From: an uncultured Flavihumibacter sp.
GTDB taxonomy: Bacteria; Bacteroidota; Bacteroidia; Chitinophagales; Chitinophagaceae
Length of the DNA stretch: 64,000 nucleotides
Direction: 5' to 3'
NCBI GenBank assembly: GCA_902168105.1
Contig: CABHOY010000037.1
Location: 31,544-95,543, forward strand
This document shows positions 54,723 to 63,874 of the stretch, one piece after another (position 1 is the first letter of the stretch; the number at the start of each line of letters is the position of its first letter). Below the pieces are notes generated by a model, which saw nothing but the letters and a program-made list of their open reading frames with translations, made no database searches and was not told the origin of the DNA. Both the position numbers and the translations under genes were made by a program.

Positions 54723-55817
54723 ATGAAAAAATTACTGACCTTAATAGTTATGATAGGCTTGTCATCTACAGGCCTATCACAAAATCACATGACTCAATTT
54801 CAAAATGAAGGTAAATATGGATATAAAAATGAAAAAGGTGAGGTAGTTATTGCCGCCAAATACGATTATGCAGGGGACTTTTTCGGAAAAATAACACGAG
54901 TGAAGCAGGATGGAAAGTGGGGATTCATTAATAAACAGGGAGACCAAGTAACTGACTTAAAGTATGATTCTGCTGACGATTATTTCCCTGAAAATGATAG
55001 GGCATGGATAATGTCAAATGGTAAGGTGGGATTTATTGATGGTAAAGGAATAGAGATCGTTGCGCCTAAGTATGATGGAGCTGGCAGTAGCTTTATATAT
55101 GCCGGACTGGAACGTTTTCGCAATAAGGACAAATACGGACTAGTTAGTCAGCATGGAGAAGAGGTGGTGCACGCGAAATATGATTCAGTAGGTGAGGCTG
55201 TTTACTGGAGAGAAAACAGGATCCCCGTGCTGCTGGGCGAAAAGTGGGGGTATATAGATACTCTTGGAAATGTAAAGGTGTTATTCAAGTACGATGAGGT
55301 CAGTACATTCATGTCAGGTTATGCCACCGTGACGCTGAATGGTAAAAAGGGATTTATTAATCCTGAGGGTATTGAAGTTATTCCACCTGCATATGATAGG
55401 GCATCAGATTTTTTTCCATACCTGGCTTTAGTGCAGCTACATCATAAATGGGGCATTATAGATACATCCGGCAAAATAGTTGTTCCCATAAAATATGAAG
55501 AAGCTATATTCATTTTAGGGGATGAACTATTCATCTCTGTAATAGACAACAACAAATGGGGACTGATCAATGCGAAAGGTGTAACTGTACTTGATGTAAA
55601 ATATGATACTGTCTATGTTGATCAGTCGAAGATTGTCTTTACACTTAACGGTAAGAAAGGATATTTGAATAGTGAGGGAAAAGAGGTGTGGAATGAAGAT
55701 ATCAAGAATACGAACGTAATAATATTTCCTATTTTATTGATTGGTGTGATTGTTATTGCTTTGTCAATAATAGTGATAAAGAGGAAAAAAAGCAGGATAT
55801 CCGATACTCAAAAGTAA
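54723..55817 (+). CDS. WG-repeat protein with signal peptide and C-terminal membrane anchor
   Basis: I start at ATG 54723 (MKKLLTLIVMIGLSSTGLSQ), a clean signal peptide; the longer frame adds 18 residues ahead. The 364-residue protein has about nine WG-type repeats of 30-35 residues, each with a pattern such as GKWGFINKQGDQVTDLKYDS or KKGFINPEGIEVIPPAYDRA. The C-terminus has a membrane helix (about 332-352) followed by basic residues. WG repeats are thought to form extended binding surfaces outside the cytoplasm. Function unknown. It ends at a strong terminator. Confidence 0.9.
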   Translation: MKKLLTLIVMIGLSSTGLSQNHMTQFQNEGKYGYKNEKGEVVIAAKYDYAGDFFGKITRVKQDGKWGFINKQGDQVTDLKYDSADDYFPENDRAWIMSNGKVGFIDGKGIEIVAPKYDGAGSSFIYAGLERFRNKDKYGLVSQHGEEVVHAKYDSVGEAVYWRENRIPVLLGEKWGYIDTLGNVKVLFKYDEVSTFMSGYATVTLNGKKGFINPEGIEVIPPAYDRASDFFPYLALVQLHHKWGIIDTSGKIVVPIKYEEAIFILGDELFISVIDNNKWGLINAKGVTVLDVKYDTVYVDQSKIVFTLNGKKGYLNSEGKEVWNEDIKNTNVIIFPILLIGVIVIALSIIVIKRKKSRISDTQK

Positions 55818-55822
55818 ATAAA

Positions 55823-55858
55823 AGAAGAAGGCGTTCATATTGAACGCCTTCTTCTTTT
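55823..55858. terminator. Bidirectional terminator
   Basis: A long perfect stem AAGAAGGCGTTCA / TGAACGCCTTCTT with flanking A and T runs, between the WG-repeat gene and the EthD gene. Confidence 0.85.
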
Positions 55859-55890
55859 ATTTACTTTGCCTAACACCTGGATAGTCGTCT

Positions 55891-56319
55891 TTACTTTACG
55901 ACTTCACTCACCAAAATGATAGGGCCGACATTGGTATAGTTTGCAAAATCTGTCCGGATCGCGTCTCGGTTTGGAGCGATGGCCGCCTGGTATTCGCTTA
56001 AGCTTTTTACATAGAATGTGCCAATAGCCATAAAAGGTAAAGGTTGGTTAGGAATACCACTGGAAAGTCCTTTTTCAATAGTATATCTAAGCAAATTTGA
56101 ACCTAAATAACCCGCTACCATAGGCATGTGCTTAGTTTCATAATACTCCATATTGAAGGTTTTACCTTCGGCATAAGGGTACATAACGGAGATCTTAATT
56201 ATTCCTTTTTCAGTAACGGCAATATCCTGTTTTTTAGATTCTCCTGATTGCTTTCCCTGACTAAATGCAATTGCACAATTAGTTAAAAACAAAAACGATA
56301 GAATTAGCTTAAGCTTCAT
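55891..56319 (-). CDS. Secreted EthD-family protein
   Basis: 142 residues. A signal peptide (MKLKLILSFLFLTNCAIAFS) precedes an EthD dimeric ferredoxin-like domain with FNMEYYETKHMPMVAGYLGS, the conserved Y-x-x-x-H-x-P motif, and ending YTNVGPIILVSEVV. Most EthD proteins are cytoplasmic; export is unusual. The family is named from an ether-degradation locus but most members have no proven reaction. It is a single gene. Confidence 0.85.
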   Translation of the reverse strand: MKLKLILSFLFLTNCAIAFSQGKQSGESKKQDIAVTEKGIIKISVMYPYAEGKTFNMEYYETKHMPMVAGYLGSNLLRYTIEKGLSSGIPNQPLPFMAIGTFYVKSLSEYQAAIAPNRDAIRTDFANYTNVGPIILVSEVVK

Positions 56320-56520
56320 GATCAGTTAACTTTAGGTGAAGAAGTGGGGATTATTCTGACAGCTGGGCAATTTTAAGTTATCACACTTAATTAATAACCC
56401 TTTAAACTGCCAGGACTACAGTACTAAAGTTAATCAAAAACAAGGCAGGTCGGCTAAAGTTGGCAGAAGAATTAGGCAATGTCTCACATCCCTACAGATT
56501 ATCTGGTTATAGCAACATAA

Positions 56521-56597
56521 AAAAGAGGGTGTCTTTTGTGAAGTGCCCCAAAAGTCTTTAGCCTTTTGGGGGCACTTCACAAAAGACACCCTCTTTT
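56521..56597 (-). terminator. Very long terminator-like palindrome
   Basis: 34 bases (56521-56554) have an inverted copy at 56563-56597 with a single extra G. It lies 19 bases after the stop of the minus-strand gene at 56616 and is followed on that strand by T's. Far longer than needed for termination. See findings. Confidence 0.75.
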
Positions 56598-56615
56598 ACT
56601 GTGATCAAGCGATCC

Positions 56616-58442
56616 TTAGTTTTTCAATATCTTAAAGATCTCGTTTTTATTATTATCTCCTACCTGTATGAAATACAAGCCGGAAGGAAGGCCGTCAAGT
56701 GACAACATTTTCCTGCTGTTGTCATTGATCTCAATAGTTTTCAGCAAGCGCATATCGGGACCAAACACTTTCGCCAACACTTTGGAGGTGATAGGTTTGC
56801 TGTATTCGATAAAGACGTAGCTGCTGGCAGGATTAGGATACACGCTCACGGTTTCCGATCTGGTTACGGGCGCCACTTTATTGAATGCCATTGTTGGCGT
56901 GGCTATCCGTTGTTCTATCACGCCGCTGTTGAGCGCATCGTATGCGTTGATGTTAAACTGGCCACAGAGCAGTTTCGGAAATACTTTCTGGAACAAGATA
57001 TATTTCTCAGCGTAAGGTTTGAAAGAGAGTGCTATCGGTGATACCCCGAGTTGTTTAGGACTGAAGTTGATGACACTTACCGGCGGCTGGTGTAATTTGA
57101 TACACTGCTGGCTGGTCGTGGTGAGATCACGGAGAAGCACGTTGGTGAACGTACTGGTGTTGTTGGCGCTACTGATGATATAATTGGCGTTAGCCAGTAT
57201 CGCGAACTTGTCTTTGCCGGCAGCTTTTATTTCGAGGCCATACCTTTCGGTGTAGCTGGCTGTTTGCGGAAAGGTGCTGAACTCGACGAGACCCAGGGAA
57301 CCAGGTACATAGCGCAGTTGCAGATAGAATACTTCTTTGCTCACGGCAGTGTAGTAACTGGTGGTAAAGCCGGTGAGATACAGGAAGTAGTTTTCGTTGC
57401 CCAGGTTGCGGATAACGAGGTCGTTGGATTCTTCTGTACCGGCATCGCCTACATGGAAAGAGCCTATGATGGCGCCATTTTCTCTTACATCCAGTATCAG
57501 TACCTGTCTGTTAGCTGCGCCGGTGGGGGCTGTAACATCCGTGAAGCCGGAAATGAAGAAGGCATCGTTGCCTGCAATGTTCGTACGTTTTACGATCTTG
57601 GTACCGGCTGATTCAGTGGTGGCACCCAGATAAGCGAAACCAACAACAGGGATACCGGTAGGCTGAAGACGAAGGAAGAGTACCTGGCGTGGGCCGCCAA
57701 AGCCGCTTGTACACAGTTCTACATAACCGGTCAGGATAATGTTATTATCAGTGGCCTCTGTCAGGGCCAGCGCGTTGGCGTTACAAGTGAAGCTGTTGGA
57801 GTACTGATAGTTCCATACGATGGTACCTGCATTGGTGAGGCGGGTTGCCAATATATTGATCTGCTGACCTGCCGGCACGGGACTGTAGCGGCCTGCAATG
57901 ATCACGTCACCGTTAGCAGCTTCAATCAGATCATTGTACTCTATGAGCGCGTTGGCATTGGCAGTGCTAACGGCAGAGAAGTGCAACTTCTGTACCCATA
58001 CAGGGTTCAGCAGCTGATCCAGGCGGATGACTACCGGCGTGGAGTACACGGGGATACCATTGATCAGGTTAAGGGACTGGATCACGTGGCCTAAGAGATA
58101 GTAACCTTTACCGCTTTTCATGCGAAAGATCTTCTTTGGCAGTAAGGAAGGCAGCAACTTACCTGGTTGTGGTACCACATGCTCGGAGATGAAGTTCCCG
58201 CCAGCATCAAACTGATCGAGCGATAAAGAACTTTTCGTGGAATCCTGGTACACGTTGGCGCTCCATAACAGAAAGGCCTGTGGAGCAGAAGCTAAGAATG
58301 GCGTGTCTACGACGAAACTTGTTGCTTTGTAGTGGAACTTCAATGCGAAGGTGTTGTAGTACTGTTGATCCGCATTTTGTGCCTGGATAGTGCTCAAACC
58401 GATAAGCCAGGCAATAATGGCCAGGTATAAATGTTTACTCAT
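56616..58442 (-). CDS. Secreted T9SS cargo protein with propeller-like repeats
   Basis: I start at ATG 58442 (MSKHLYLAIIAWLIGLSTIQ, signal cut near AQ), giving 608 residues; the longer frame adds 41 unlikely residues. The middle is a series of strand repeats of the pattern I-x-x-G-[RY] and [LI]-I-[LI]-T-G-[YF], as in secreted beta-propellers (DVIIAGRYSPVP, NIILTGYVELC, AFFISGFTDVT). The last 80 residues form a T9SS type A sorting domain (VSVYPNPASSYVFIEYSKPI ... LPSGLYFIQVGDN). It is exported past the outer membrane. No catalytic motif seen. Confidence 0.85.
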   Translation of the reverse strand: MSKHLYLAIIAWLIGLSTIQAQNADQQYYNTFALKFHYKATSFVVDTPFLASAPQAFLLWSANVYQDSTKSSLSLDQFDAGGNFISEHVVPQPGKLLPSLLPKKIFRMKSGKGYYLLGHVIQSLNLINGIPVYSTPVVIRLDQLLNPVWVQKLHFSAVSTANANALIEYNDLIEAANGDVIIAGRYSPVPAGQQINILATRLTNAGTIVWNYQYSNSFTCNANALALTEATDNNIILTGYVELCTSGFGGPRQVLFLRLQPTGIPVVGFAYLGATTESAGTKIVKRTNIAGNDAFFISGFTDVTAPTGAANRQVLILDVRENGAIIGSFHVGDAGTEESNDLVIRNLGNENYFLYLTGFTTSYYTAVSKEVFYLQLRYVPGSLGLVEFSTFPQTASYTERYGLEIKAAGKDKFAILANANYIISSANNTSTFTNVLLRDLTTTSQQCIKLHQPPVSVINFSPKQLGVSPIALSFKPYAEKYILFQKVFPKLLCGQFNINAYDALNSGVIEQRIATPTMAFNKVAPVTRSETVSVYPNPASSYVFIEYSKPITSKVLAKVFGPDMRLLKTIEINDNSRKMLSLDGLPSGLYFIQVGDNNKNEIFKILKN

Positions 58443-58951
58443 GTGGGATAGTTTAAAGTTAACAAAAGGGGTATCGTAAAAGGGGTGACAGAATATCAGT
58501 GAAAAGATAAGCAGACAGGCCTGTAACGGACATGCAGTCACCGGTAAATAGTGTTGTTTAAGCAAACTTTATTTTCCTGAAAACAGGTTTAGCCGCAATG
58601 ATCGCACCTTCCATGTATCCCGGATGTTAGACAGATGTTTCGGTGCCACAAAAAAACAGGGATTCGTCGAAGTATAATGTTTGTAGAAAGGGATGGCCGT
58701 TGTTTCTGATGCGGGCGTTGTACAACCGGGTTACCAGAAAGTATATACGCGTCTGTCCATAATTTGTCGTAGTAACATAAGGTTTCAGTCGCCTGTGTAA
58801 TGGCGGGCAGGAATTAGATACTCACACGTGTATACGCCTTCTGTTTGAAACTACAGATGAATATACATAATATTAAGTCTATGCCGCTTAAGTAGCATAC
58901 CTCACTACAAAATTGCATAATTTGAGCAGGATCATTAACTTGTCTTAAAAT
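58443..58951. other. Intergenic between divergent secreted-protein genes
   Basis: About 500 bases, no supported gene. It holds the promoters of both neighbours; TTGCATAATTTG near 58912 is a partial -7 match for the gene at 58952. Confidence 0.35.
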
Positions 58952-59866
58952 ATGTATATGGGCAGAACCCGCCACTCCACGTTACTAGGTTTATTCCTTA
59001 TAGCTACAGCCGGTACAGCTGTTGCTCAGCAACCGCAGCCGCTAAAGGTCGTTGCGCCCGGCGCAGGATTAAAACAGGTCTCTAAACAGTTTGCTTTTTC
59101 GGAAGGACCTGCTGTCAACAAGAAAGGGGATATTTACTTTACAGATCAGCCTAATGATAAGATATGGAAGTATGATACAAAGGGCAGGCTTTTCTTGTTT
59201 ATGGACAAAACCGGGCGTTCCAATGGTTTGTATTTCGATGCAAAAGGCAACCTGATATCCTGTGCGGATGAGAAGGACGAATTATGGTCTATCAGCCCTG
59301 ATAAAAAGGTGACGGTACTGCTCAGTAATTTTGAAGGCAAACGCCTGAACGGTCCCAACGACCTATGGATCGATCCTAAGGGTGGTATTTACTTCACCGA
59401 CCCTTATTACCAACGCGACTACTGGGACCGTAAACAACCGGATATCCCCGGCCAGAATGTATATTACCTGGCTAAAGGTGGAAAGCAACCTGTGATCGTA
59501 GACGACAGTATTGTAAAACCTAATGGTATCGTCGGTACGCCGGATGGCAGATACCTGTATGTGGCGGATCTGCAAGCTGGTAAAACCTATCGTTATAAGA
59601 TAAATACGAACGGTTCCCTGACAGACCGGGAGATGTTTGCGCCCCAGGGCTCGGACGGCATGACGCTGGACAATGAAGGGAATCTGTATATCACAGGTAA
59701 CGGCGTCACCGTATATGACACGCATGGAAAGAAGCTGGGAAATATACCCGTACCCGCGAACTGGACCGGCAATGTCTGTTTTGGTGGGAAAGCACGGAAT
59801 ATATTGTTCATTACCGCCTCTGAATCAATTTATACGTTACAGATGAATGTAAGGGGCGTGGAGTGA
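58952..59866 (+). CDS. SMP-30/gluconolactonase family protein, secreted
   Basis: 304 residues. A signal peptide (about 1-25, cut after AVAQ) precedes a six-bladed SMP-30 propeller. Metal and active-site motifs are visible: FSEGPAVNKKGDIYFTDQPN (metal-binding glutamate), RLNGPNDLWIDPKGGIYFTD (N and D ligands) and GSDGMTLDNEGNLYITGNGV (D). The family hydrolyses sugar lactones with calcium or zinc. Placed near sugar dehydrogenase activity it might open the lactone products, but that gene is 25 kb away. It is closed by a bidirectional terminator. Confidence 0.92.
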   Translation: MYMGRTRHSTLLGLFLIATAGTAVAQQPQPLKVVAPGAGLKQVSKQFAFSEGPAVNKKGDIYFTDQPNDKIWKYDTKGRLFLFMDKTGRSNGLYFDAKGNLISCADEKDELWSISPDKKVTVLLSNFEGKRLNGPNDLWIDPKGGIYFTDPYYQRDYWDRKQPDIPGQNVYYLAKGGKQPVIVDDSIVKPNGIVGTPDGRYLYVADLQAGKTYRYKINTNGSLTDREMFAPQGSDGMTLDNEGNLYITGNGVTVYDTHGKKLGNIPVPANWTGNVCFGGKARNILFITASESIYTLQMNVRGVE

Positions 59867-59921
59867 TATGGGGGGAATGAGGCGCCGACAGTTAGTTTAA
59901 TGGTACATCCTTAAATAATTT

Positions 59922-59957
59922 AAAGCCTGCTGCATACATTGCAGCAGGCTTTATCTT
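59922..59957. terminator. Bidirectional terminator
   Basis: A perfect 13-base stem (AAAGCCTGCTGCA with TGCAGCAGGCTTT) between convergent genes. Confidence 0.85.
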
Positions 59958-59971
59958 TTGATATCAATAGT

Positions 59972-60571
59972 TTATTTTTTGATAGCGGAGAGTTGGTTAT
60001 CGACCACTTTCAATGATAATGTGGTAATTGAATCATTCACCGTCACATACCGCTCTTTCAGGAATTGCCTTCTTTTATGATCTACGTTTGTCATAGTCAA
60101 TGAATCAGCGATAGTAGAAAGCGAATTCTTATAACGATTAAACCTCTCCCGCTGCGTCGGATTGTGCTGGTTCTCAATGAACATTTGCAGTGTATCGAGA
60201 TAGCCGTTTTGCCTTGATTGTACTTCAGCAATGGTCTGATTATCTACGGCCTTTGATACGCTGTCGGCCGCCAGTTTATTTTTCTGAGATGTCGTCAGGA
60301 TATTCAATACGGTATCCTTGCTTTTGATCACAGCTTCCTGATTGGAGATCACATCATTCTTATAAGAGGTGGACATAAAGGTAAATACGCCTACTGTTAC
60401 GGTCATGATAAAGCAAACCACCATGTAGCGGTTGATCATTTTAAGGATGGCAGCGTTTACTTTTGGCAGGATAACCAGGCTGGCAATCAGTTTATATGCG
60501 AGGTACATCAGCAGAAAACCAAATCCGGCGATCCCTGTACCTAAAATCTTCACAATGTCTAAAGTGTCCAT
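59972..60571 (-). CDS. Two-helix membrane protein with coiled coil, unknown
   Basis: 199 residues. Two N-terminal membrane segments (about 8-30 and 48-68) are followed by a long helical, polar region (75-199) rich in Q, N, S and D with coiled-coil character. No known domain. It is alone, convergent with the SMP-30 gene and with the GH127 gene lying further along on the same strand, 133 bases upstream of its start. Confidence 0.7.
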   Translation of the reverse strand: MDTLDIVKILGTGIAGFGFLLMYLAYKLIASLVILPKVNAAILKMINRYMVVCFIMTVTVGVFTFMSTSYKNDVISNQEAVIKSKDTVLNILTTSQKNKLAADSVSKAVDNQTIAEVQSRQNGYLDTLQMFIENQHNPTQRERFNRYKNSLSTIADSLTMTNVDHKRRQFLKERYVTVNDSITTLSLKVVDNQLSAIKK

Positions 60572-60703
60572 AGGAGTTTGAAATAAGGCTCAAATATATA
60601 TTATTTGGAATATATAATTCTTACCGGCTTTCCAATACTCAATTTTGGCAGCAACTTTACAGGGCATCTTCATCCTGACAACCGCCCGCAGATGCAGTAT
60701 CTG

Positions 60704-63223
60704 TTACAAAGCTTCTACTTTAATGTCGTCTATTGCCGCCATGCAGTCAAAAGCCCTGACACCTATGGCGCCTGAACGAAACTCGCTATCTGTTACAGTA
60801 ATGACCGGCGAGTCGCCATTATTAAAATAGACCATGATCTGATCGCCTTTAGCTACTATTTTAAGTGTATAAGCTTGGTTCATTTCCAGCTGCTGCGCAT
60901 ACTCTTTTAAAAGCACCCATTTCCTTTCTGAAGATTTACCTAATTGTATCCTGCCATTTTCTGCGTCGAGGCCTACATAATATCCGTTATAGCTATCTGC
61001 TCCCAGGTTCTGGGACGTAACCCTGAATATGACGCCGGCATTGCCTTTAGAGGCCAACTTCACAGTAGCCTGATAGCTCAGGTCACCAAAATGTGTATCG
61101 GGAATGGACTTGACGCCATGTATACCATATCCCCAGGAACCTTTGTTCGAAGCGGAGTGAATGGCGCCGTCTTTAACGAACCACTGACCGTAATTAATCC
61201 AGCCATTCAGGCCCTGATCTGTAAAATCTTCATGGAAGGATACTCTACTATCCGGAACAGACGCTCCGGTCTCTATCACAGGAAAAACACTGATCCTGAT
61301 GTTCTCCGAGCCGTATGGCGTCAACGTAACATCTTCCGTAGGTTCGTTTGAGCTGACCGGGGCATTAGGAACTTCTTCTGCATGCATTTGATTGTCGGAC
61401 ACTTTCCATAAAGGCAGTTTCCGTGCTTTCACCCTGAGGGTAACTGGTGTTACTGACTGCACGAATGGATTTTCCGGCATCGCCCTCTTCACTACCTCTA
61501 TTGCCTGTTCGGGGAACATGCTGTTCATCTCTAATGCATAGTTCCAGGCCGATGCAGGTGTAACTTCGTAATCAAAGAACCCTTTTACAGGATGCTCTTT
61601 ACGAACAGCATAAACCGCGTCCAATTTCAGGCTATACACCAGGGGGCCACGCTCCACTGTCACCGCGTGATTCACCTGGTCTGTACATTTGATCTTCATC
61701 GGGAAGTTCAGTACCACTTCATCTCCTTTCTTCCAGGAACGGTTCAATGTAAAAATGGAGCCGCTTCTTTCTTCAGCCATCTTTTTTCCGTTTACAAGTA
61801 CTTCCGGTTGACTGCACCAATTTGGTATTCTCAATTTCAGTGGGAATATTGCCGTCTTCCGGGGCTTGATTTTAATCCTGACCTGCTCTTCAAAAGGATA
61901 ATTGGTCTCCACTTCAAGTTTTACTGCAACACCATCTGCGACAAATGCATTCACCTCTACCGGAGCGTAGGCAACAACGGCAAGACCTTTATCCGGTGTG
62001 GCGGCCCAGCTATTCTTTACGAAATACGGCCATCCCATGTGCATGTTATAGCGACAGCAACCCATGCCTGAATATGGGCTTAGCAGAATGCCGCCCTCAT
62101 AGTCCTCATCAAAGCCGCTATGCCCGTGTTTACAGAATAACTGGTTAGGTTGCGTATAGTACAGATGCGATTTAATATCCCGGCTAAATTGAGCCGGCAA
62201 TGCGTTAAAAGCGATCTTTTCCAGCTGGTCACCAAGACTTGGGTCATGCATGATCCTGGAGGCTGTTTCGAGGCTTTGCATCCATTCTACAACAGTGCAG
62301 GTCTCCACTCCCTGAAACGAACTTCTTCCTGAAAGGAATTCTGTTCCTGATGCAATGATCCCCGCCAGTCCGTGATCTCTCAACAAGTGTGTCATTCCTT
62401 TCTGAATAGCCTGCTGATATAGCGGACTGTGATTGAGCTGTCCGTAAAGCACCGGGAACTTCAACGCCTGACCTACACTGACACTATGCTTTGTATGAAA
62501 GTCATCGCCGAAATAATAAAATTCATTATTGGTATAAATATCCGCCCAGGGATAAGCCTGCTGATCGAGCTTTCTGGCCAGGTCCAGCAGGAACTGGTCG
62601 CCCGTTTTATTATACAACCAGAGTACAATTTCGATATTATCGCCAGTCCTGGACTTGCTCCATTCGTATAGGGGCATGGTATCCAGGCTTGCCAGCTGAT
62701 ATTTAAAGTAACGGGTAAAAAAGGGGATCACCTTTTTATCGCCGGTGGCTTCGTAATAACTTTGAAGTGCATACATCATGGGCATCCTCGGCCACCAGTC
62801 TTTCATTTTTGCAGGGCCAAAGGAGCCATCGGCATGTTGATTGTCTAATGTCCACCTGATCCATTTGAGGGCCCGTTCTTTCAGTGCCGGGTCATCAAGG
62901 GTATAGGCCAGGGCGATCAATCCTTTAACATAATAAGGCACACGTTCCCATCCGGAGCCGGTACCACCAAGCCAGTCTGAGCCCGGGCCAAGGTTCTCTG
63001 CTTCGGGATAAAGTTCCTCCGCATGACCTGTCGCTCCGTCGCGTTGCAGTTCCAGTTGTTTCAATAGCCATCCTTTAGCCCTGATGCTTCCCAATGGCAG
63101 CTGTACATAACTTTCTGTGGCCAGTGGCGCCCGGTTGTAGTCATAGGTATGATTCCGGGTCTGCGCGTTAGAAAACAAAGAAAGCCCTAATAGTAGACTG
63201 GTCGATAAAATGGTTCTCAGCAT
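60704..63223 (-). CDS. GH127 beta-L-arabinofuranosidase-like enzyme with C-terminal concanavalin-like domain
   Basis: I start at ATG 63223 (MLRTILSTSLLLGLSLFSNA, signal peptide), giving 839 residues. The GH127 (DUF1680) domain covers about 25-640. The zinc-site motifs are present: VETCTVVEWMQSLETA (E-x-C) and GMGCCRYNMHMGWPYF (C-C), as in the Cys-glycosidase HypBA1 where a cysteine is the nucleophile. The last 170 residues (EDFTDQGLNGWINYGQWFVK onward) are a concanavalin-like 3-keto-disaccharide hydrolase/DUF1080-type sandwich, probably a binding module here. It would cut arabinose side chains from plant glycans or glycoproteins. It is not next to other glycan genes except the lactonase. Confidence 0.9.
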   Translation of the reverse strand: MLRTILSTSLLLGLSLFSNAQTRNHTYDYNRAPLATESYVQLPLGSIRAKGWLLKQLELQRDGATGHAEELYPEAENLGPGSDWLGGTGSGWERVPYYVKGLIALAYTLDDPALKERALKWIRWTLDNQHADGSFGPAKMKDWWPRMPMMYALQSYYEATGDKKVIPFFTRYFKYQLASLDTMPLYEWSKSRTGDNIEIVLWLYNKTGDQFLLDLARKLDQQAYPWADIYTNNEFYYFGDDFHTKHSVSVGQALKFPVLYGQLNHSPLYQQAIQKGMTHLLRDHGLAGIIASGTEFLSGRSSFQGVETCTVVEWMQSLETASRIMHDPSLGDQLEKIAFNALPAQFSRDIKSHLYYTQPNQLFCKHGHSGFDEDYEGGILLSPYSGMGCCRYNMHMGWPYFVKNSWAATPDKGLAVVAYAPVEVNAFVADGVAVKLEVETNYPFEEQVRIKIKPRKTAIFPLKLRIPNWCSQPEVLVNGKKMAEERSGSIFTLNRSWKKGDEVVLNFPMKIKCTDQVNHAVTVERGPLVYSLKLDAVYAVRKEHPVKGFFDYEVTPASAWNYALEMNSMFPEQAIEVVKRAMPENPFVQSVTPVTLRVKARKLPLWKVSDNQMHAEEVPNAPVSSNEPTEDVTLTPYGSENIRISVFPVIETGASVPDSRVSFHEDFTDQGLNGWINYGQWFVKDGAIHSASNKGSWGYGIHGVKSIPDTHFGDLSYQATVKLASKGNAGVIFRVTSQNLGADSYNGYYVGLDAENGRIQLGKSSERKWVLLKEYAQQLEMNQAYTLKIVAKGDQIMVYFNNGDSPVITVTDSEFRSGAIGVRAFDCMAAIDDIKVEAL

Positions 63224-63304
63224 GGAATATATCGTGTGATTGTAATTACTCAGCTCAAATATAATAGAACTCTTCGCTTTTTTAAGGCCTTCGTACAAAT
63301 ACAT

Positions 63305-63397
63305 GTGATCAAAGCCGAGGCAGTAAATGATGCCTGGGCGAAGATCCTGAATAAAGAGGCATGTTACAGGTATGTGATTGACGTAGCGACAATTTAA
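63305..63397 (+). pseudogene. C-terminal remnant of a zinc alcohol dehydrogenase
   Basis: 31 codons read VIKAEAVNDAWAKILNKEAC then YRYVIDVATI and stop. The pattern (N-x-A-x-x-[RK]-[LI]-x-x-[GK]-x-x-x-YR-[YF]-VID) is the C-terminal tail of medium-chain zinc alcohol dehydrogenases of the YahK/AdhC kind. Nothing before it belongs to such a gene; the preceding bases are the leader of the GH127 gene on the other strand. A truncated relic. Confidence 0.55.
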
Positions 63398-63438
63398 CGG
63401 AATTAATGTGGTACTTTTAGTCGATTGAATAGCATATT

Positions 63439-63837
63439 ATGGAAATAACAAGAATAGGTTCAAAAGCCTCCGGTAAAGGGCCTGAAGATTGGTTCACAGG
63501 ATCTGTCAGGGTAGACATGCTGTTTGAGGCAAATGAGGCAAGACGTAGTGCGGCGGCAAGTGTAACCTTCGAGCCTGGTGCAAGAACAGCGTGGCATACG
63601 CACCCACTGGGACAAACATTGATTGTGACATCTGGATGCGGCTGGGCACAACGTGAAGGCGGGCCCGTAGAAACTATATTTCCCGGAGACGTCGTATGGT
63701 TTGAACCGAATGAGAAACACTGGCATGGCGCTACGGCAACAAATGGCATGACGCATATTGCCATTCAGGAAAACCTCAATGGAAAGGTAGTAGACTGGAT
63801 GGAAAAGGTGACTGACGAACAATATACAGGCAGGTAA
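63439..63837 (+). CDS. Single-domain cupin, (R)-hydroxynitrile-lyase-like
   Basis: 132 residues, cytoplasmic. Both cupin motifs are complete: [20 protein letters not shown] (metal ligands H53, H55, Q59) and [20 protein letters not shown] (H94-type ligand). The run [20 protein letters not shown] after it matches the small cupins that include manganese-dependent (R)-hydroxynitrile lyases and many proteins of unknown reaction. The start ATG 63439 matches the family (MEITRIGSK). It stands between a dead dehydrogenase fragment and an intron end. Confidence 0.9.
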   Translation: MEITRIGSKASGKGPEDWFTGSVRVDMLFEANEARRSAAASVTFEPGARTAWHTHPLGQTLIVTSGCGWAQREGGPVETIFPGDVVWFEPNEKHWHGATATNGMTHIAIQENLNGKVVDWMEKVTDEQYTGR

Positions 63838-63874
63838 AATTTTATACCATCACCGGTAATTAATACTAACAAGA

